Assembly: GCA_037127315.1 (NCBI GenBank)
Contig: JBBBDQ010000347.1
Span: 2,064,501-2,128,500, forward strand
DNA from: Ascarosepion bandense
Lineage: Eukaryota > Mollusca > Cephalopoda > Sepiida > Sepiidae
DNA: 64,000 nt
Direction: 5' to 3'
Every line of letters starts with the position of its first letter. Position 1 is the stretch's first letter. Positions 44,610-55,204 of the stretch are shown here, piece by piece. The notes under the pieces were generated by a model. The model ran no database searches. It saw only the letters and a program-made list of their open reading frames with translations, and was not told the DNA's origin. A program made the translations under genes and the position numbers.

Positions 44610-45399
44610 CGTAATGAAAGATATTTATTTGAATTTATTTGTTTGAACATTATTTGTAATGGATACTTGTATTTGTGTGGATACTGTGTTCAGCTATGCG
44701 AAAAACTTATTGTCATTAATTCTATTAACGCTGTGTCCTTGTCTTCGTTTTATCTGCCATTAATGCTAGACAATATGCTGTTCCCAGAACAAAAAAAAGT
44801 TACTAAATGAAAGATCAGATATAATGTCCAAATCCAATGACATACTAGCATCATACAAACATGGATAAAATTCTTACAAAATCTTCAAATAACTATTCCT
44901 TAATTTTGTAAATTTTAGGTTGTTTCAAAAATTCCAGTCGCTCATTCGTGAAAGATTAATGTTTGTACCTTTAAACAAACGGAAAGATCAGTTATTGTAA
45001 TTCGCCTGAAGATACCGAAAGGGTGAAAGGTTGCGGAAATAGATCATTTCTAAAAAAAATATAACAATATTTTTGTTATTTTTTAGTTTTGTAATTCATA
45101 TTAATTTCGATAAAGTTCTCTAGATTATGCATGTCAAACAATTTTTGTTTTTTAATATTTTATAAATTTTAAGAGATGGGGGCAGTTTTCTAGCAAAGGC
45201 ATTGTAAATTGATCAGGATAGGCAAACTTATAAATCAATAAAAATTATAATGATAAAGGAAAATATACATCGGAATATGCATTTCCTTTTATATGAATTG
45301 GATGGATTATATCGAATCATTTTCTAAATCAGTTCCTAAGAAATTTTGTTCATTATGTTGTTAAACTTTTTTGATGCAATCAATTTTGCACAAATATAA
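42959..45399. repeat. Microsatellite-rich, no gene
   Basis: (TA)n(TG)n at 42959-43014, (TA)n at 43105-43146, (CA)n(TA)n at about 44190-44267, (CA)n(TA)n at about 44518-44606. A dispersed-repeat 3' end ('ttgtacatgttctaaacta') at 44385-44455 and the 'cctgaagataccgaaag' block at 44990-45070. No supportable gene. Confidence 0.6.
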
Positions 45400-46451
45400 G
45401 ACTGTGGTGGATAAGAAATTAAGAATTAAAAGCAATTTCCTTCGCTTTTACAAAAATTCACAATGACGTGTGAAGTCCTTGTTCTGCCGAATAGAAAAAA
45501 ATTGGCCACGTACTTAAAGAAAATTTCGAAACCGGATTTCGCGAGAAGATGTTAAATTAATTTTCTGACGAATGGAAGCGATTTACAAGAAGCTATAGGG
45601 AGATGGTTAATGTTTTTTGAATCAGACTTTTGTAAAACATAACCGAACTCCATAGAGCTTACTATTCGTAATCATCAGAAGCTTATCAGCATGTTGCAAT
45701 GTGTGAAATGATAGAAGAATAAAAATATACATTTTGCATGTTAAAATAGAAACTTATTGATAGAAAAAAATAACATGAACTGTAAAAGTTAATGTTGAGT
45801 GAGAAACAAGTAATGAATTAAGGGTATCAAAAATGTTCGTTGTAGTAACTTGTTGGAAAGAGTTTATGTGTACGTATATGTGTATGCAAGTATGTGTAAG
45901 TGTTTGTTGTTTAGAGTGTCTTTGAAATATTTGTTCAGTCTTAAACTGTCCATTTATTATCAAGTATAAGATGAGGAGTAGAGGAATGTTGAGAATGGAG
46001 AAGAAGAAGTAAAAGGAATTACCATACGAGAAAGAAAGAGAAAGAAAACGAGTGAGAGACGCGACCTTACGCCCGTGTCGACTTGAAATTACTTAATTTA
46101 GTGTATCGTCTCTCTCGCTACACCAATCTGACTGTCTAGCTGACACTTACCGAAGTCTAATAGACATTTAGTTTTTTTGTTTTTGTTTTTTTAGTTTTTG
46201 TTTCTGTTTTTTTTTGCGCTAGATTGCTAAATCTGCGGTGAGTAAGAAATTAAAAATAAAGAGAAACTTTTTCTTTGCTTTTACAAAAATTCACAATGAT
46301 GTGTGAAATCCTGGTTTTGCGGAATAGAAAAAGGATTGACCACGTGCTTAAGGAAAAAGGCAAAACCAGGATTTCACACGTCTATTTGTATTTTTGTAAA
46401 AGCGGAGAAGAAAGTTACTTTTAATTCTTAATTTTCCATCCACCACAAGTC
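45400..46451. mobile_element. Foldback-type element with about 90-bp inverted ends
   Basis: Left end 45401 'actgtggtggataag' and right end 46451 (in reverse 'gacttgtggtggatgg') open inverted repeats of about 90 bp that include 'gcttttacaaaaat' and 'gtgtgaaatcctggttttgc'. The right side holds an extra inverted copy, giving a tight hairpin at 46277-46403. A second, truncated copy is at 61035-61850. No transposase inside, so non-autonomous. Target duplication not resolved. Confidence 0.65.
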
Positions 46452-46532
46452 TGCTCTTAGTCCGTATATTTAATATATTTATATTTTCCCACTGATGCGT
46501 CCGTTTTATGTTTGAATGTTTATGACAAAATC

Positions 46533-46850
46533 AAAATCATAATCTGCAATTTTATGTGTCCTGACCTTGCATCTCGATTTCAATTCCATTTTCTCAATTC
46601 TGTAATGTAGCTTCCCTGTGCTTTTCTATAAATATTTACATTGCAAATGTTCTGAGATAATTTCATCTTTGACACCACGACTTCACGAATTTATTTACGC
46701 CTAATTCATCATTTGATGTTTGAAAATCCTAGTTGTAACCTAGACATCCTACGCGATAACAGTGTGCCAAATCCTTTCAACTATAATCTTCAAAAATTGA
46801 AAATGCAAAGTCAATTATCATCTTCTGTCACCTTGACGTATCTCCATTCA
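46533..46850 (+). mobile_element. LINE C-terminal relic
   Basis: Plus-strand LINE sequence: 'acaaaatcaaaatcataatc' (KIK-RI region), 'tgaccttgcatctcga' (DPDLASR), 'taatgtagcttccctgtgc' and 'gtcaattatcatctt' near the end. Frames broken. Closest to the subfamily at 37.2 kb. Confidence 0.65.
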
Positions 46851-46904
46851 GTGATGACAGCGGCAGCCAAATTCAATTTTTTTACAGTAGTCACACCAAA
46901 AGGT

Positions 46905-47325
46905 TTCTAACCGGGACAGAGACAAAAAGTGTCTCTCCAGCAGTTTACATAGTGCCGTTTTCATGTCTTTCTCAGGTGCAGAATGAAACTCCAGCTCACA
47001 GTCCTCAAACAGGGTAAACCCAAGACTCAGTGATTTCCGCTCGTAGAAGAAGTTCTCGACTGTGACACTGACGAATCCAGCTCGTTTAAATCTGTATACC
47101 TAAACATGAATTCACCGGACATAAGAATATTTCTATATCATTTGTAAACCACCCTTTTTTTCTCCTTATACTGTTTTGTGGTTAGATATTTCTGACATAT
47201 TGTTCTCCGTCTGGGATGCGTTTATATATGTCCATATAGTTTAGTTTATAACAAAGCATGTTTGTCATTCCTTAACGTTTCAAACATTGCATTCCGTCTG
47301 TGAACTGCGGTGTTATTTTATTTTT
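46905..47325 (+). repeat. Dispersed repeat E, copy 1
   Basis: Aligns with 48620-48945, same strand: 'aacccaagactcagtgattt', 'tgtatacctaaacatgaatt', 'atcatgtttgtcattc' type blocks and 'gtctgtgaac'. Non-coding. Confidence 0.75.
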
Positions 47326-48171
47326 ATTAATGCCCATAATGGAGGAAATCCAAATAAGACATTCTTTCTTGCAGACTGCTCTGTTACACTGCTCTTCTTT
47401 TGTTCTCAAGATCCTTTTTCATGATTTTATACAGTTTTTGGTAACACTTTCTGTCTTATAACCATACTTGGAGTTAAACAATTTTTAAAAAATTAGCAGT
47501 CTTTTGAATGTAATTTACTTTTTATGTAAACATTATTCTAATGTAAAACATGAAAAAGATAAGAATATGTCATAAGTAATATAAATATTAACTTTTTCAT
47601 TATTTTAATCTCATTATTTGTAATGTCGAAAGTAAAAATGTGCTTTATCGTCTTATTAACATATGTTGAAAATGCCCAAACGTCACAAAAATAAAAAGCT
47701 GAATATTATCGTCAAATTAAAAATTATTAACTCTGACAGGAAGTCAACCTTTTGAGATATCAACCTCAATAAAAGCCATGACATGATTTAACAAAATAAA
47801 AATTAAATTTTATTTAGTGCAGGAAATATGTGAATATATTATATTTTAGAAATCTCTGAACAGTAAAACAAGAAGCTAAGAGACAATGACTGAAAAAGTA
47901 CGTTACTTACTAGCAGATATTCCTTAATTTTTTAATATAGACTGGATGTGTCTATTCTTAAACGAATGGGCCTGTGCTGTCAAACATAAGGGCAAAATAT
48001 ATACTTATGTACCTACTATTCAGTATCTTATATAATGACACAATAAAAAATAACACAAAATTATCCAGTCCCTTGATAGTGACTGCAGAGAAATATTATA
48101 TGGTTCATTCAGTAATGAATTAGAGCACTCTAACTACTTGCGTATAATACATCATACCCTAAAAACTGTCT
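47326..48171. other. No gene recognised
   Basis: AT-rich spacer with nothing supportable. Confidence 0.5.
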
Positions 48172-48305
48172 CCAACCACCGAGCGACCATAGGTAAGAGG
48201 TAGAACCACCGGCTGACGCCAGTTTGGTCTGGTTTCAATCCTGGGTAAAAGCAATCATGTCTAACCGTACTGTTGAGCTATGATACAGCGAAACAGATCC
48301 GTCTG

Positions 48306-48347
<42 letters not shown>
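48172..48347 (+). mobile_element. SINE family B with (TA)n tail
   Basis: 'aggtaagaggtagaacc' (A-box-like), 'tggtttcaatcctgg' (B box), 'tgatacagcgaaacagat' and 'ccgtctgcgga', then (TA)n from 48309. Confidence 0.8.
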
Positions 48348-48348
<1 letters not shown>

Positions 48349-48550
48349 TTAACTATTCGATTACATAATTATTGCTAAAGAGCAATCTCGCGGCAAGAGC
48401 TCTCATAAAGTTTAATGACTGGTAGTAAAGAGAACTAACCGAGCCGCTATTGCCTCTTTAATGAACTGAGCCGACGTTGCCTCATTATCATTTCTCTCTC
48501 TCTCTTTCTCTCTCTATGATCTCTTTATTTATGAGCGTGAATGAAGGAAT

Positions 48551-48619
<69 letters not shown>
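48348..48619. repeat. (TC)n and (CA)n(TA)n microsatellites
   Basis: TC-rich at about 48492-48515. (CA)n at 48551-48570 then (TA)n to 48619, running straight into repeat E. Confidence 0.8.
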
Positions 48620-48622
<3 letters not shown>

Positions 48623-48945
48623 TTAATCTGGAAAAACCCAAGACTCGGTGATTCCCAATCGTAGAAAAGTCTTCGACTCGGACATGGATGAACCCGGCTC
48701 GTTATATTCTGTATGCCTAAACAGGAATTCACCAGACATAGGAGTATTTCCATATCATGCATATACTATATACTGTTTGTAGTTAGGTATTTGTGATATA
48801 TTAATCTCCGTGTGGGACACGTGTATATATGTACATATATTTTGTTTATGTCTTAGTAGTTTAAAGACCTATCTGATAACAAATCATGTTTGTCATTCTT
48901 TTACGTTTCAAATATTGAGTTTCGTCTGTGAACACTTTGTTAATT
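48620..48945 (+). repeat. Dispersed repeat E, copy 2
   Basis: Partner of 46905-47325. It starts at the end of the (TA)n tract and lacks the first 120 bp of copy 1. Confidence 0.75.
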
Positions 48946-49127
48946 TTAAAAAATGAGGGGACACATCCAGGAAGTTAAATCACCTTCCATCGGTGAACGA
49001 GTGATTGGACTGTATTAGGTGACCTAGTGCATTTCTTACTTGGTCCACTTGATTAAAAAAAAATAAATAAATAATTAAATAAACAAAAACCACCGCTATT
49101 TCGCTTATGTCTGGCATACCTTGAACA

Positions 49128-49439
49128 AAGCGGATGTGCGTTGTGGTGCAGTGGATATCAGCACGGAACGAGAAATCGGAGAGCCGAGTTCGAATTCCAG
49201 TTGAATTCATTGCATTCACTTACGTGCAAATACCCTTTAGAAAGGTATTAATCCGTCTATTCCTTCCAGTTATGGGCTAAATAACAGTACATATTGGGTT
49301 CTATAGCCTTGGCTGGCAACCAGTCTACCGCAGTAAGCAATGGCAACCTACTGCGGGATAATCTTCTGTCCAGTCAGTCATGTCTCTTTCTAGACATGAT
49401 CGCCCAAAGCGTGTTTTATGTATGGCACTTAACTGACTG
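49128..49439 (+). mobile_element. SINE family A, most complete copy, with TSD
   Basis: tRNA-like head with A box 'tggtgcagtgg' at 49144-49154 and B box 'agttcgaattc' at 49187-49197. The body contains 'ctggcaaccagtctaccg' and 'gcgggataatcttctg'. The 3' hairpin 'catgtctctttctagacatg' is followed by the end 'ggcacttaactgactg'. Flanked by 'ccttgaaca' at 49119-49127 and 49441-49449. These are internal RNA polymerase III promoter boxes. No (TA)n or A tail. Confidence 0.92.
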
Positions 49440-49449
49440 ACCTTGAACA

Positions 49450-50195
49450 TAACTAGCTGTGGTGACATGCGTGTTAAGATTAATGTATTTGTACCCACAG
49501 AAATGTTTTTGACAAAACTTTCTCCTACTTATTATTAATATAAATGTTAATGTTTATAATAATAATGAAGAAGAGCCGTAAAAATTCCAGTTTTCTTATT
49601 TACATTTTTTTAATAAATCTTAATTCTTAGCACTTAATTTAACGCTTCAATAAGTTCATTCCGAGTACTACATCAGTAGAATATTTATAGTTATTCCCCT
49701 ATTGCATTTTCAAGTTTTTGTGCGTAACGATTTTAACAAACCAGTGCAATAACTATCATGAATGCTGGTTGTTATTTTAAGAAGTGGGTACAAATTAAAT
49801 GATATGAAATTCAAAATATTTTCTTGAAACACAAGTTAAACATTTCTGTCTCCCCTTTCTTTCAGTCTTTCGTGTTTTCGATTAAATTTAATATTATCTT
49901 TTCCCCCTCTTTCTACACGAATAAAACGAAATAGTCCATTATTTATATTCGCAGATGTTAAAAAATTTTATCTTTCTTTATTTCTTTCTTTTCTTCAAGC
50001 AAAATTCTCGTCTTACATATATTTATCTTAATATTACATATAACATAATTCAGCAAATAATGTTATGTTATTTAATTTATGGTAATTGGATTCTGCCGAT
50101 TAGTTTCTCGGTTTCCGTCGTTCGAGACTGTGCGTCAAAATAATGGCGGACATATCTCGCTCGCAGACCTTTAGATAAGATCAAAGTGTACTCGC
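49450..50195. other. No gene recognised
   Basis: AT-rich, with nothing supportable. The frame at 49955-50143 has no motif. Confidence 0.5.
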
Positions 50196-50475
50196 GATTC
50201 CCGCCTGTGGAACTCCCTTCCACAAGTTACAATCTCCAGGTGTTTAAATGTAGGGTCAATAGACACCTCCTATCACACTAACTCCCAACTATTCTCAGAA
50301 CACTCTCATCTACCCAACCCTCATTCTCGGTATCCTTACCCGCCTATCACCCACCCTCTGACATTTCCTATATTTAATCAGCCTTTCTCCACTCTACGTA
50401 GCCCCCTGCGCAGTAGTGGCAGTGACATGCCTTGCTCGGGGTGAAACGCTTATAAAAAAAAAAAAAAGATGCTCT
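50196..50475 (+). mobile_element. LINE 3' end, young copy
   Basis: Nearly identical to 22150-22430 except for a 14-bp internal deletion and about one substitution. It includes the last LINE codons, the 3' UTR, the 'ggggtgaaacgcttataaaa' end and an A-run. Severely 5'-truncated. Confidence 0.9.
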
Positions 50476-50760
50476 CTTCCTGCTCGCCGGCGTGGAAACA
50501 ATGACCACCTAAGACTAGCTTTGTACCCAGTTACCGCATGGGTGCTGAGTACTCTTTGACCAATGTCCTGAGCGTCCGCGCTCAGATTCCCCAAGTTAAT
50601 AACCGAGCTTGTGTTACAACTCAATCCAGTGGTGATGGTGGTGGGGGGGTAAATCCCGACTAGCTTTTGACTAGCTTCATCAAGCAATGACTAGCATTGT
50701 ACCTTGTTACCGCGTAGTGGGAGAGTAGAGTAGAGTAAATCAAATGTATACTATCTGTTC
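50476..50760. other. Unassigned G/C-richer segment
   Basis: Directly after the LINE A-run. The minus frame 50394-50687 reads LDEASQKLVGIYPPTTITTG and other sequence without a motif that I know. 'gactagctt' and 'gactagcatt' recur. It may be another repeat. Confidence 0.3.
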
Positions 50761-51032
50761 TTATATGATCCGATTTTTTTCTCTTCTATCTTCCATTCCT
50801 TTATTTTTAATTTTTTCACTGAAAATTAGTGTCTTTTTCCATCTTTCAATCGAGTCAAAATGAGAAATAGTTAATTCATTTTTATATTTTGGCAGAACAT
50901 AACGGTTGTGTTTACTAGCAATGCAAAGGTCAAGTATTTTTATAGCAGAGTAATGAATGTAATTGTATTATATAAGTAACTAGAAACGCAAATGCGGCGT
51001 TAAGTCGAGGGGTTAATTCACACAAACACACG
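50761..51032. other. No gene recognised
   Basis: AT-rich spacer. Confidence 0.5.
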
Positions 51033-51410
51033 TATACCGAGGCTGCAAGAAAGTATCGGGACTGATGTTATAGAAAGGTAACTACAGCACATATCAATTT
51101 GGCATTTAATCTCATTCGAAATAGTCTTCTTCTGAAGGAGCACAATTTATCGATTATGTAAGCGTTTCTGAAACACTTTTTGGAGGATAGTTATAAGCTA
51201 ATTTGTATCATTCTCTGCGGTTCCTTCGATGTCTTGAAGTATTATTCCTTTCAACTGAAATCTTATTTTTGAAAAGAACAAAAAAAACACATATGGTGAG
51301 AGCTGGTGAAGTTTGAGATTGCTGAGTTTCATGAATTTTGTGCACTGTCCACAACTATAGTCACTTATGGAACATTTGTGCAGGAGGGAGATGACCACAT
51401 TTTACGCACT
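51033..51410 (-). mobile_element. Mariner-like relic with terminal repeat
   Basis: Terminal sequence at 51034-51062 ('ccgaggctgcaagaaagtat') resembles a mariner end of the type tacgaggtctgttcaaaaag. On the minus strand, frame 51198-51398 reads LHQLSPYVFFLFFSKIRFQL, KGIILQDIEGTAENDT, equivalent to the LAPCDFFLFPKLK-LKG-RF segment. The aspartates are lost. The 5' half is missing. Confidence 0.55.
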
Positions 51411-51573
51411 TTTCTTCCAAGGACTTATACAAAACAAAATTGATTGACAACGTTATAATTGTTTGGAATTCAGTGGTTCAAAGATATAACTTACCACACT
51501 CTGAATACTTATGCCCATTACCACCATATCAACAGTTTTGATATTTTTTTACCAGATGCGCTAAAAAGTCTGC

Positions 51574-51734
51574 CTTCTTCCACCGAACGCCCATAGCCCA
51601 GAGCCAGAGTCGCCGACTGACGCCAATTTGGTCGGGTTTCAGTCCTAGGTTAAAAAGCAGTCGGAGTCTAAATGTACTGATGAGCTGTGATATAGCGAAA
51701 CAGATCTGTCTGCGGATGACAATATATATATATA
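51574..51734 (+). mobile_element. SINE family B, short TA tail
   Basis: 'cgcccatagcccagagcca', 'gggtttcagtcctagg', 'ctgatgagctgtgatatagc' and 'ctgtctgcggatgac', then only about 12 bp of TA. Confidence 0.85.
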
Positions 51735-52188
51735 CATGGAATGGGAGAAAGTAGGAAAGGATGAGCGAAGGAAAGAGAGTAATTGGTAGTGGATAAACAT
51801 ATCTGTATTAGTGTAGTATTTTTTGAAAGAATTAACAAATCTTATACATAGACGTAGAAGTTATTAAAGGGGTTCCTTTTATATTCAAACTCAATTTAAA
51901 ATTAAAGGAAATTTTTTAAAAAATTATATAGAGTTTCACGAGAATCTGTGTCATTCGGCAGGATTTTTCGTAAAAAATATTATCGTAAATAATCAGGCTG
52001 GTAGAAATAAATATATAATACTGTTTAATTACAAACAGAATAACTTCTTAAATATGTGTATTGATAAAAAATAAGGTTAACACAAATACTTTCAAACTGT
52101 AGGTTGTTTATAACCAATTTTGTTAATCTTTGTTAATTTCCGTAACATATATATATATATATATATATATAATGATAGCATGATCCGC
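51735..52188. other. No gene recognised
   Basis: AT-rich, with (TA)n at about 52146-52171. Confidence 0.5.
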
Positions 52189-52350
52189 CAACTTCTACCG
52201 AGCTCCCATCGCTAAGAGGTATAATCGCCGGCTGACGCCAATTCGGCCGGTTTCTATCCTGGGTTAAAAGCAATCGAATGCTGATGAGATGTGATACAGC
52301 GAAAACAGATCTGTCTGCGGATGACTATATATATATATATATATATATAT
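52189..52350 (+). mobile_element. SINE family B with (TA)n tail
   Basis: 'cccatcgctaagaggtat', 'ccggtttctatcctggg', 'gatgagatgtgatacagcg' and 'ctgtctgcggatgac', then (TA)n to 52350. Confidence 0.8.
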
Positions 52351-52351
52351 T

Positions 52352-52636
52352 ATGCTTTCATTACGATTGAGCCCTCTAGAGAAGAAAATTTTAAAAACAG
52401 TTTCCACTTATGTGATATATGTGTGACTCTTCAGAAATGAATTGAGTTCGTTCGGGGACTGGCGTGTGTATGCACTGCATATATGCAACACGTTAAAATT
52501 TCCCTATTGCTTAGTGGGTAGCGACTCCGACTGACAACAAATCGGTCGAGTTTCGATCCCGGCTAGAAGCAAGTGGATGTGTCTATAAACACTGATGAGC
52601 TGTGATACAGCAAAACAGGCTTGTATGTGGATGACG

Positions 52637-52684
<48 letters not shown>
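52352..52684 (+). mobile_element. SINE family B variant with 5' extension, (TA)n(GA)n tail
   Basis: A 150-bp extension ('tacgattgagccctctagag', 'gcaacacgttaaaatttccc') precedes a tRNA-like part with 'cttagtgggtagcgactcc' and B box 'gagtttcgatcccgg', then 'gatgagctgtgatacagc', 'gtatgtggatgac' and a (TA)n(GA)n tail. The antisense partner is at 42660-42958. Confidence 0.75.
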
Positions 52685-52696
<12 letters not shown>

Positions 52697-52872
52697 AATC
52701 GGACTCATTTGATTGAGAGGTCAATGAATCTAGGAGGACAAATCTGATTACAATACCTAAAACGATTCGTTTGGTGAATATATATTCAATGCGCATTAGT
52801 CTACTGTTATTTCTTCTTTAGAACAATGTAGTTGGTTCTGCACAGGCCTTCGCCATAATAATTAAAACATTT
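52685..52872. other. Short spacer
   Basis: No feature seen. Confidence 0.5.
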
Positions 52873-55079
52873 TTTTAATCATTTCACCCCCAAGCAAGGC
52901 ATTCCACTGCCACTATTGCGCAGGGGGTTACATAGGGGAAAGTGATCAGAAAAAGTGGTTATACGAAATGTTGGAAGAAGGGTGGTAGACGGATGAGGAT
53001 ACCGAGGATGAGGGTTGGTAGATGGGAAGAGTGTTTGAGAGAATGGATGCGAGTTACTGTGATAAGAGGTGTCTATTGACCTTACATTTAAATTCCTGGA
53101 GATTGTAGTTGTCGGGGAGCAAGTATATGGAAGAGAATTCCACAGGCGGGAAGTGAGAGAAAAGAAGCTGTTAGAGTAGAAATTGCGGTTAGATTTTATC
53201 TGTTTCACTGTAAAAGAGTGGAACCTATTTGCGAATTCTTACCTAGGGTTCACCAGTGATCTAAGTTTTATAGAAAAGGCACAGATAAGCCACTTCATGC
53301 CGATGAGAGAGTGACTGCAGCCTGGCTGCCAAGACGGTATCGATCACATTACAGATTCTCCGTTGTATTTTGTCAAGAACCCAGAGAAGAAAAGCAGGGG
53401 CACCCGACCAAATGTGGCAGCAGTATTCAATATACGAGCGGATGGTAGATTTATATATGTGCAGGATGGAATCAGACAGAAAAAAACTTCCAGGCCCTGC
53501 ACAGAGAATCGACTTTCAGTGGATTTAGCAATGGATTCGATATATTCATTCCACTTGAGGTCCGCTGAGGCCAAGGAGGCATGGTGTTATCCTCTCAAGA
53601 AGGAAAGCTTGTTCCATGCTAATGGGAGGTAGGAGCAATTGTCTATGATGGTTAATTGTGAGTAGCTTCGTTTTGGAATATTAAAATTTACGAGCCATTT
53701 CTTACCCAAGTCCACCACGGATTTGAAATCTTCTTAAGCTCAGCAAGGAGGTTCGCTTCGTCGCCCGCACCTGATTTTTGATCGAGGCGAGAGTAAACTG
53801 TGGTGTCATCGGCGTACATGCCTACTTGGGATCATATAGCATCTGGGATGTCGCTAATATAGATCAGAAAGAGCGTAGGCCCAAGGATAGAACCTTGAGA
53901 GACACCCACGTTCGTATGGTAGTTTTGGGGGGCATGTCCGTTTAATACTACCTTCAATGTGCGATTAGAGAGGAATGACTGGAATAGGTCAAACAAATGT
54001 CCAGTTATACCATAGCTTCGCTGTTTGCGTAGGAGGACAGCATGCAAGACTCTGTCGAACTCTTTGGATATATCCAAGGTAACGGTTCGAGCTTCGCCAT
54101 TCTTGTCATGAGCCTAGTATATATACTCAGTGATGGTCGTTAGAATATCAGCAATAGACCTGATGAAGCAGAAACCATACTGTTTGTCCGGGAGGAGCCT
54201 GTGGGCTGTGAGATGCTGGACAACCTCGGCGTTGATAATGGCTTCGAATACTTTGCCAAAGACCGGAAGGAGGCTGATAGAGCGGTAACTAGCGAGGTCC
54301 GAGTGTTCTCCAGTATTCTTAAATATAGGAACTACAGAGGAAGACTTCCAACAGGCAGGAAAGCAGGAAGCAGATAAGCAGAAATTGTAGAGCTTAGAGA
54401 GGAAAGTGGAGAGTTCAGGGACACATTTCTTTAAGTCTATGATTGGGATTTCGTCCCCTCCGCTCGCTTTGTGAGGGTCAAGTTTTGAGATTATGTTAGA
54501 GACCAGCGAGGGAGTAATGTGAACGTCATTCAATTTAGCCTTAGATCTAGATGGGAAGTCGGGTGCAGATACTTTAGACGAATCTAGTCTCGAATTGGTG
54601 GAGAATCTGCTTGCAACGCATTCAGCCCTGTCTGCTGATGAGGTGAGAGCCTCGAATGCATTGGTTAGTGGGGTATTGAGGTTTTACCCTGGGTAAGCAC
54701 GCTTTTACAGTGTCATCAGTAGCCTTTGGCACCAAATTACAAGATCCTATGCGTTGCTTCATTATGGCAGCAAACAACATCTTAGCTTTGTTAAGTATCT
54801 TTTTACACTTATTACGAGCTGAGGCGAAAAGGCGCCTGTTTTGGTCCGACGAGTCGCTTTGAAAAAGCTAGAAGAAGTGATTCCGGTGGGCAATGGCGGC
54901 CGAGCAAGCGGGCGAGAACTAGTGGGACGAATGAGATTTAAGCTGAAATTTCCAGGCTGGGATGAAAACATCCATGCCAGCCTTAACCCAAGAGGAGACC
55001 TCGGATGCACACTCTTCAACGGGAAGACTAAAAACGTTGTTCCAAGGGACTTCACACAGAAAGTGGCGGTGTGTGGGCT

Positions 55080-55080
<1 letters not shown>
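52873..55080 (-). mobile_element. Longest LINE copy (CR1/Jockey-like), RT included
   Basis: Minus strand, read from 55.08 kb down. A pre-RT segment (EVSSWVKAGMDVFIPAWKF, then FSPACSAAIAHRNHFF, where a Trp codon is now TAG). RT fingers in frame 54114-54533 (LDPHKASGGDEIPII, FPACWKSSSVVPIFKN). Palm in frame 53832-54077 (MDISKEFDRVLHAVLL, then GVSQGSILGPTLFLIYI). Catalytic YADD at 53805-53816, just past a TGA that replaces an Arg codon. Then the C-terminal region with the frame at 52879-53208 and the 3' terminus near 52880. At least three nonsense changes plus frameshifts. 5' end cut at the ATT microsatellite. Confidence 0.9.
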
Positions 55081-55120
<40 letters not shown>

Positions 55121-55157
55121 AATATAATAAAAGTAATAATAATAATAATAATAATAA

Positions 55158-55188
<31 letters not shown>

Positions 55189-55200
55189 AAGAAGAAAAAG
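55081..55200. repeat. Compound (ATT)n(AAT)n(AAG)n microsatellite
   Basis: ATT steps to 55119, AAT steps to about 55160, AAG steps to 55200. It separates the LINE from the next element. Produces poly-Tyr, Ile, Asn, Lys and Ser frames that are artefacts. Confidence 0.95.
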
Positions 55201-55204
55201 AAGA

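Noticed and set aside
49144..49197. Possible tRNA gene from A and B boxes
   Set aside because: It is the head of SINE A. No full cloverleaf, and the same head recurs in other copies.
51574..52684. Single composite transposon spanning three SINE B copies
   Set aside because: The copies belong to different subfamilies and each has its own tail, so separate insertions are simpler.
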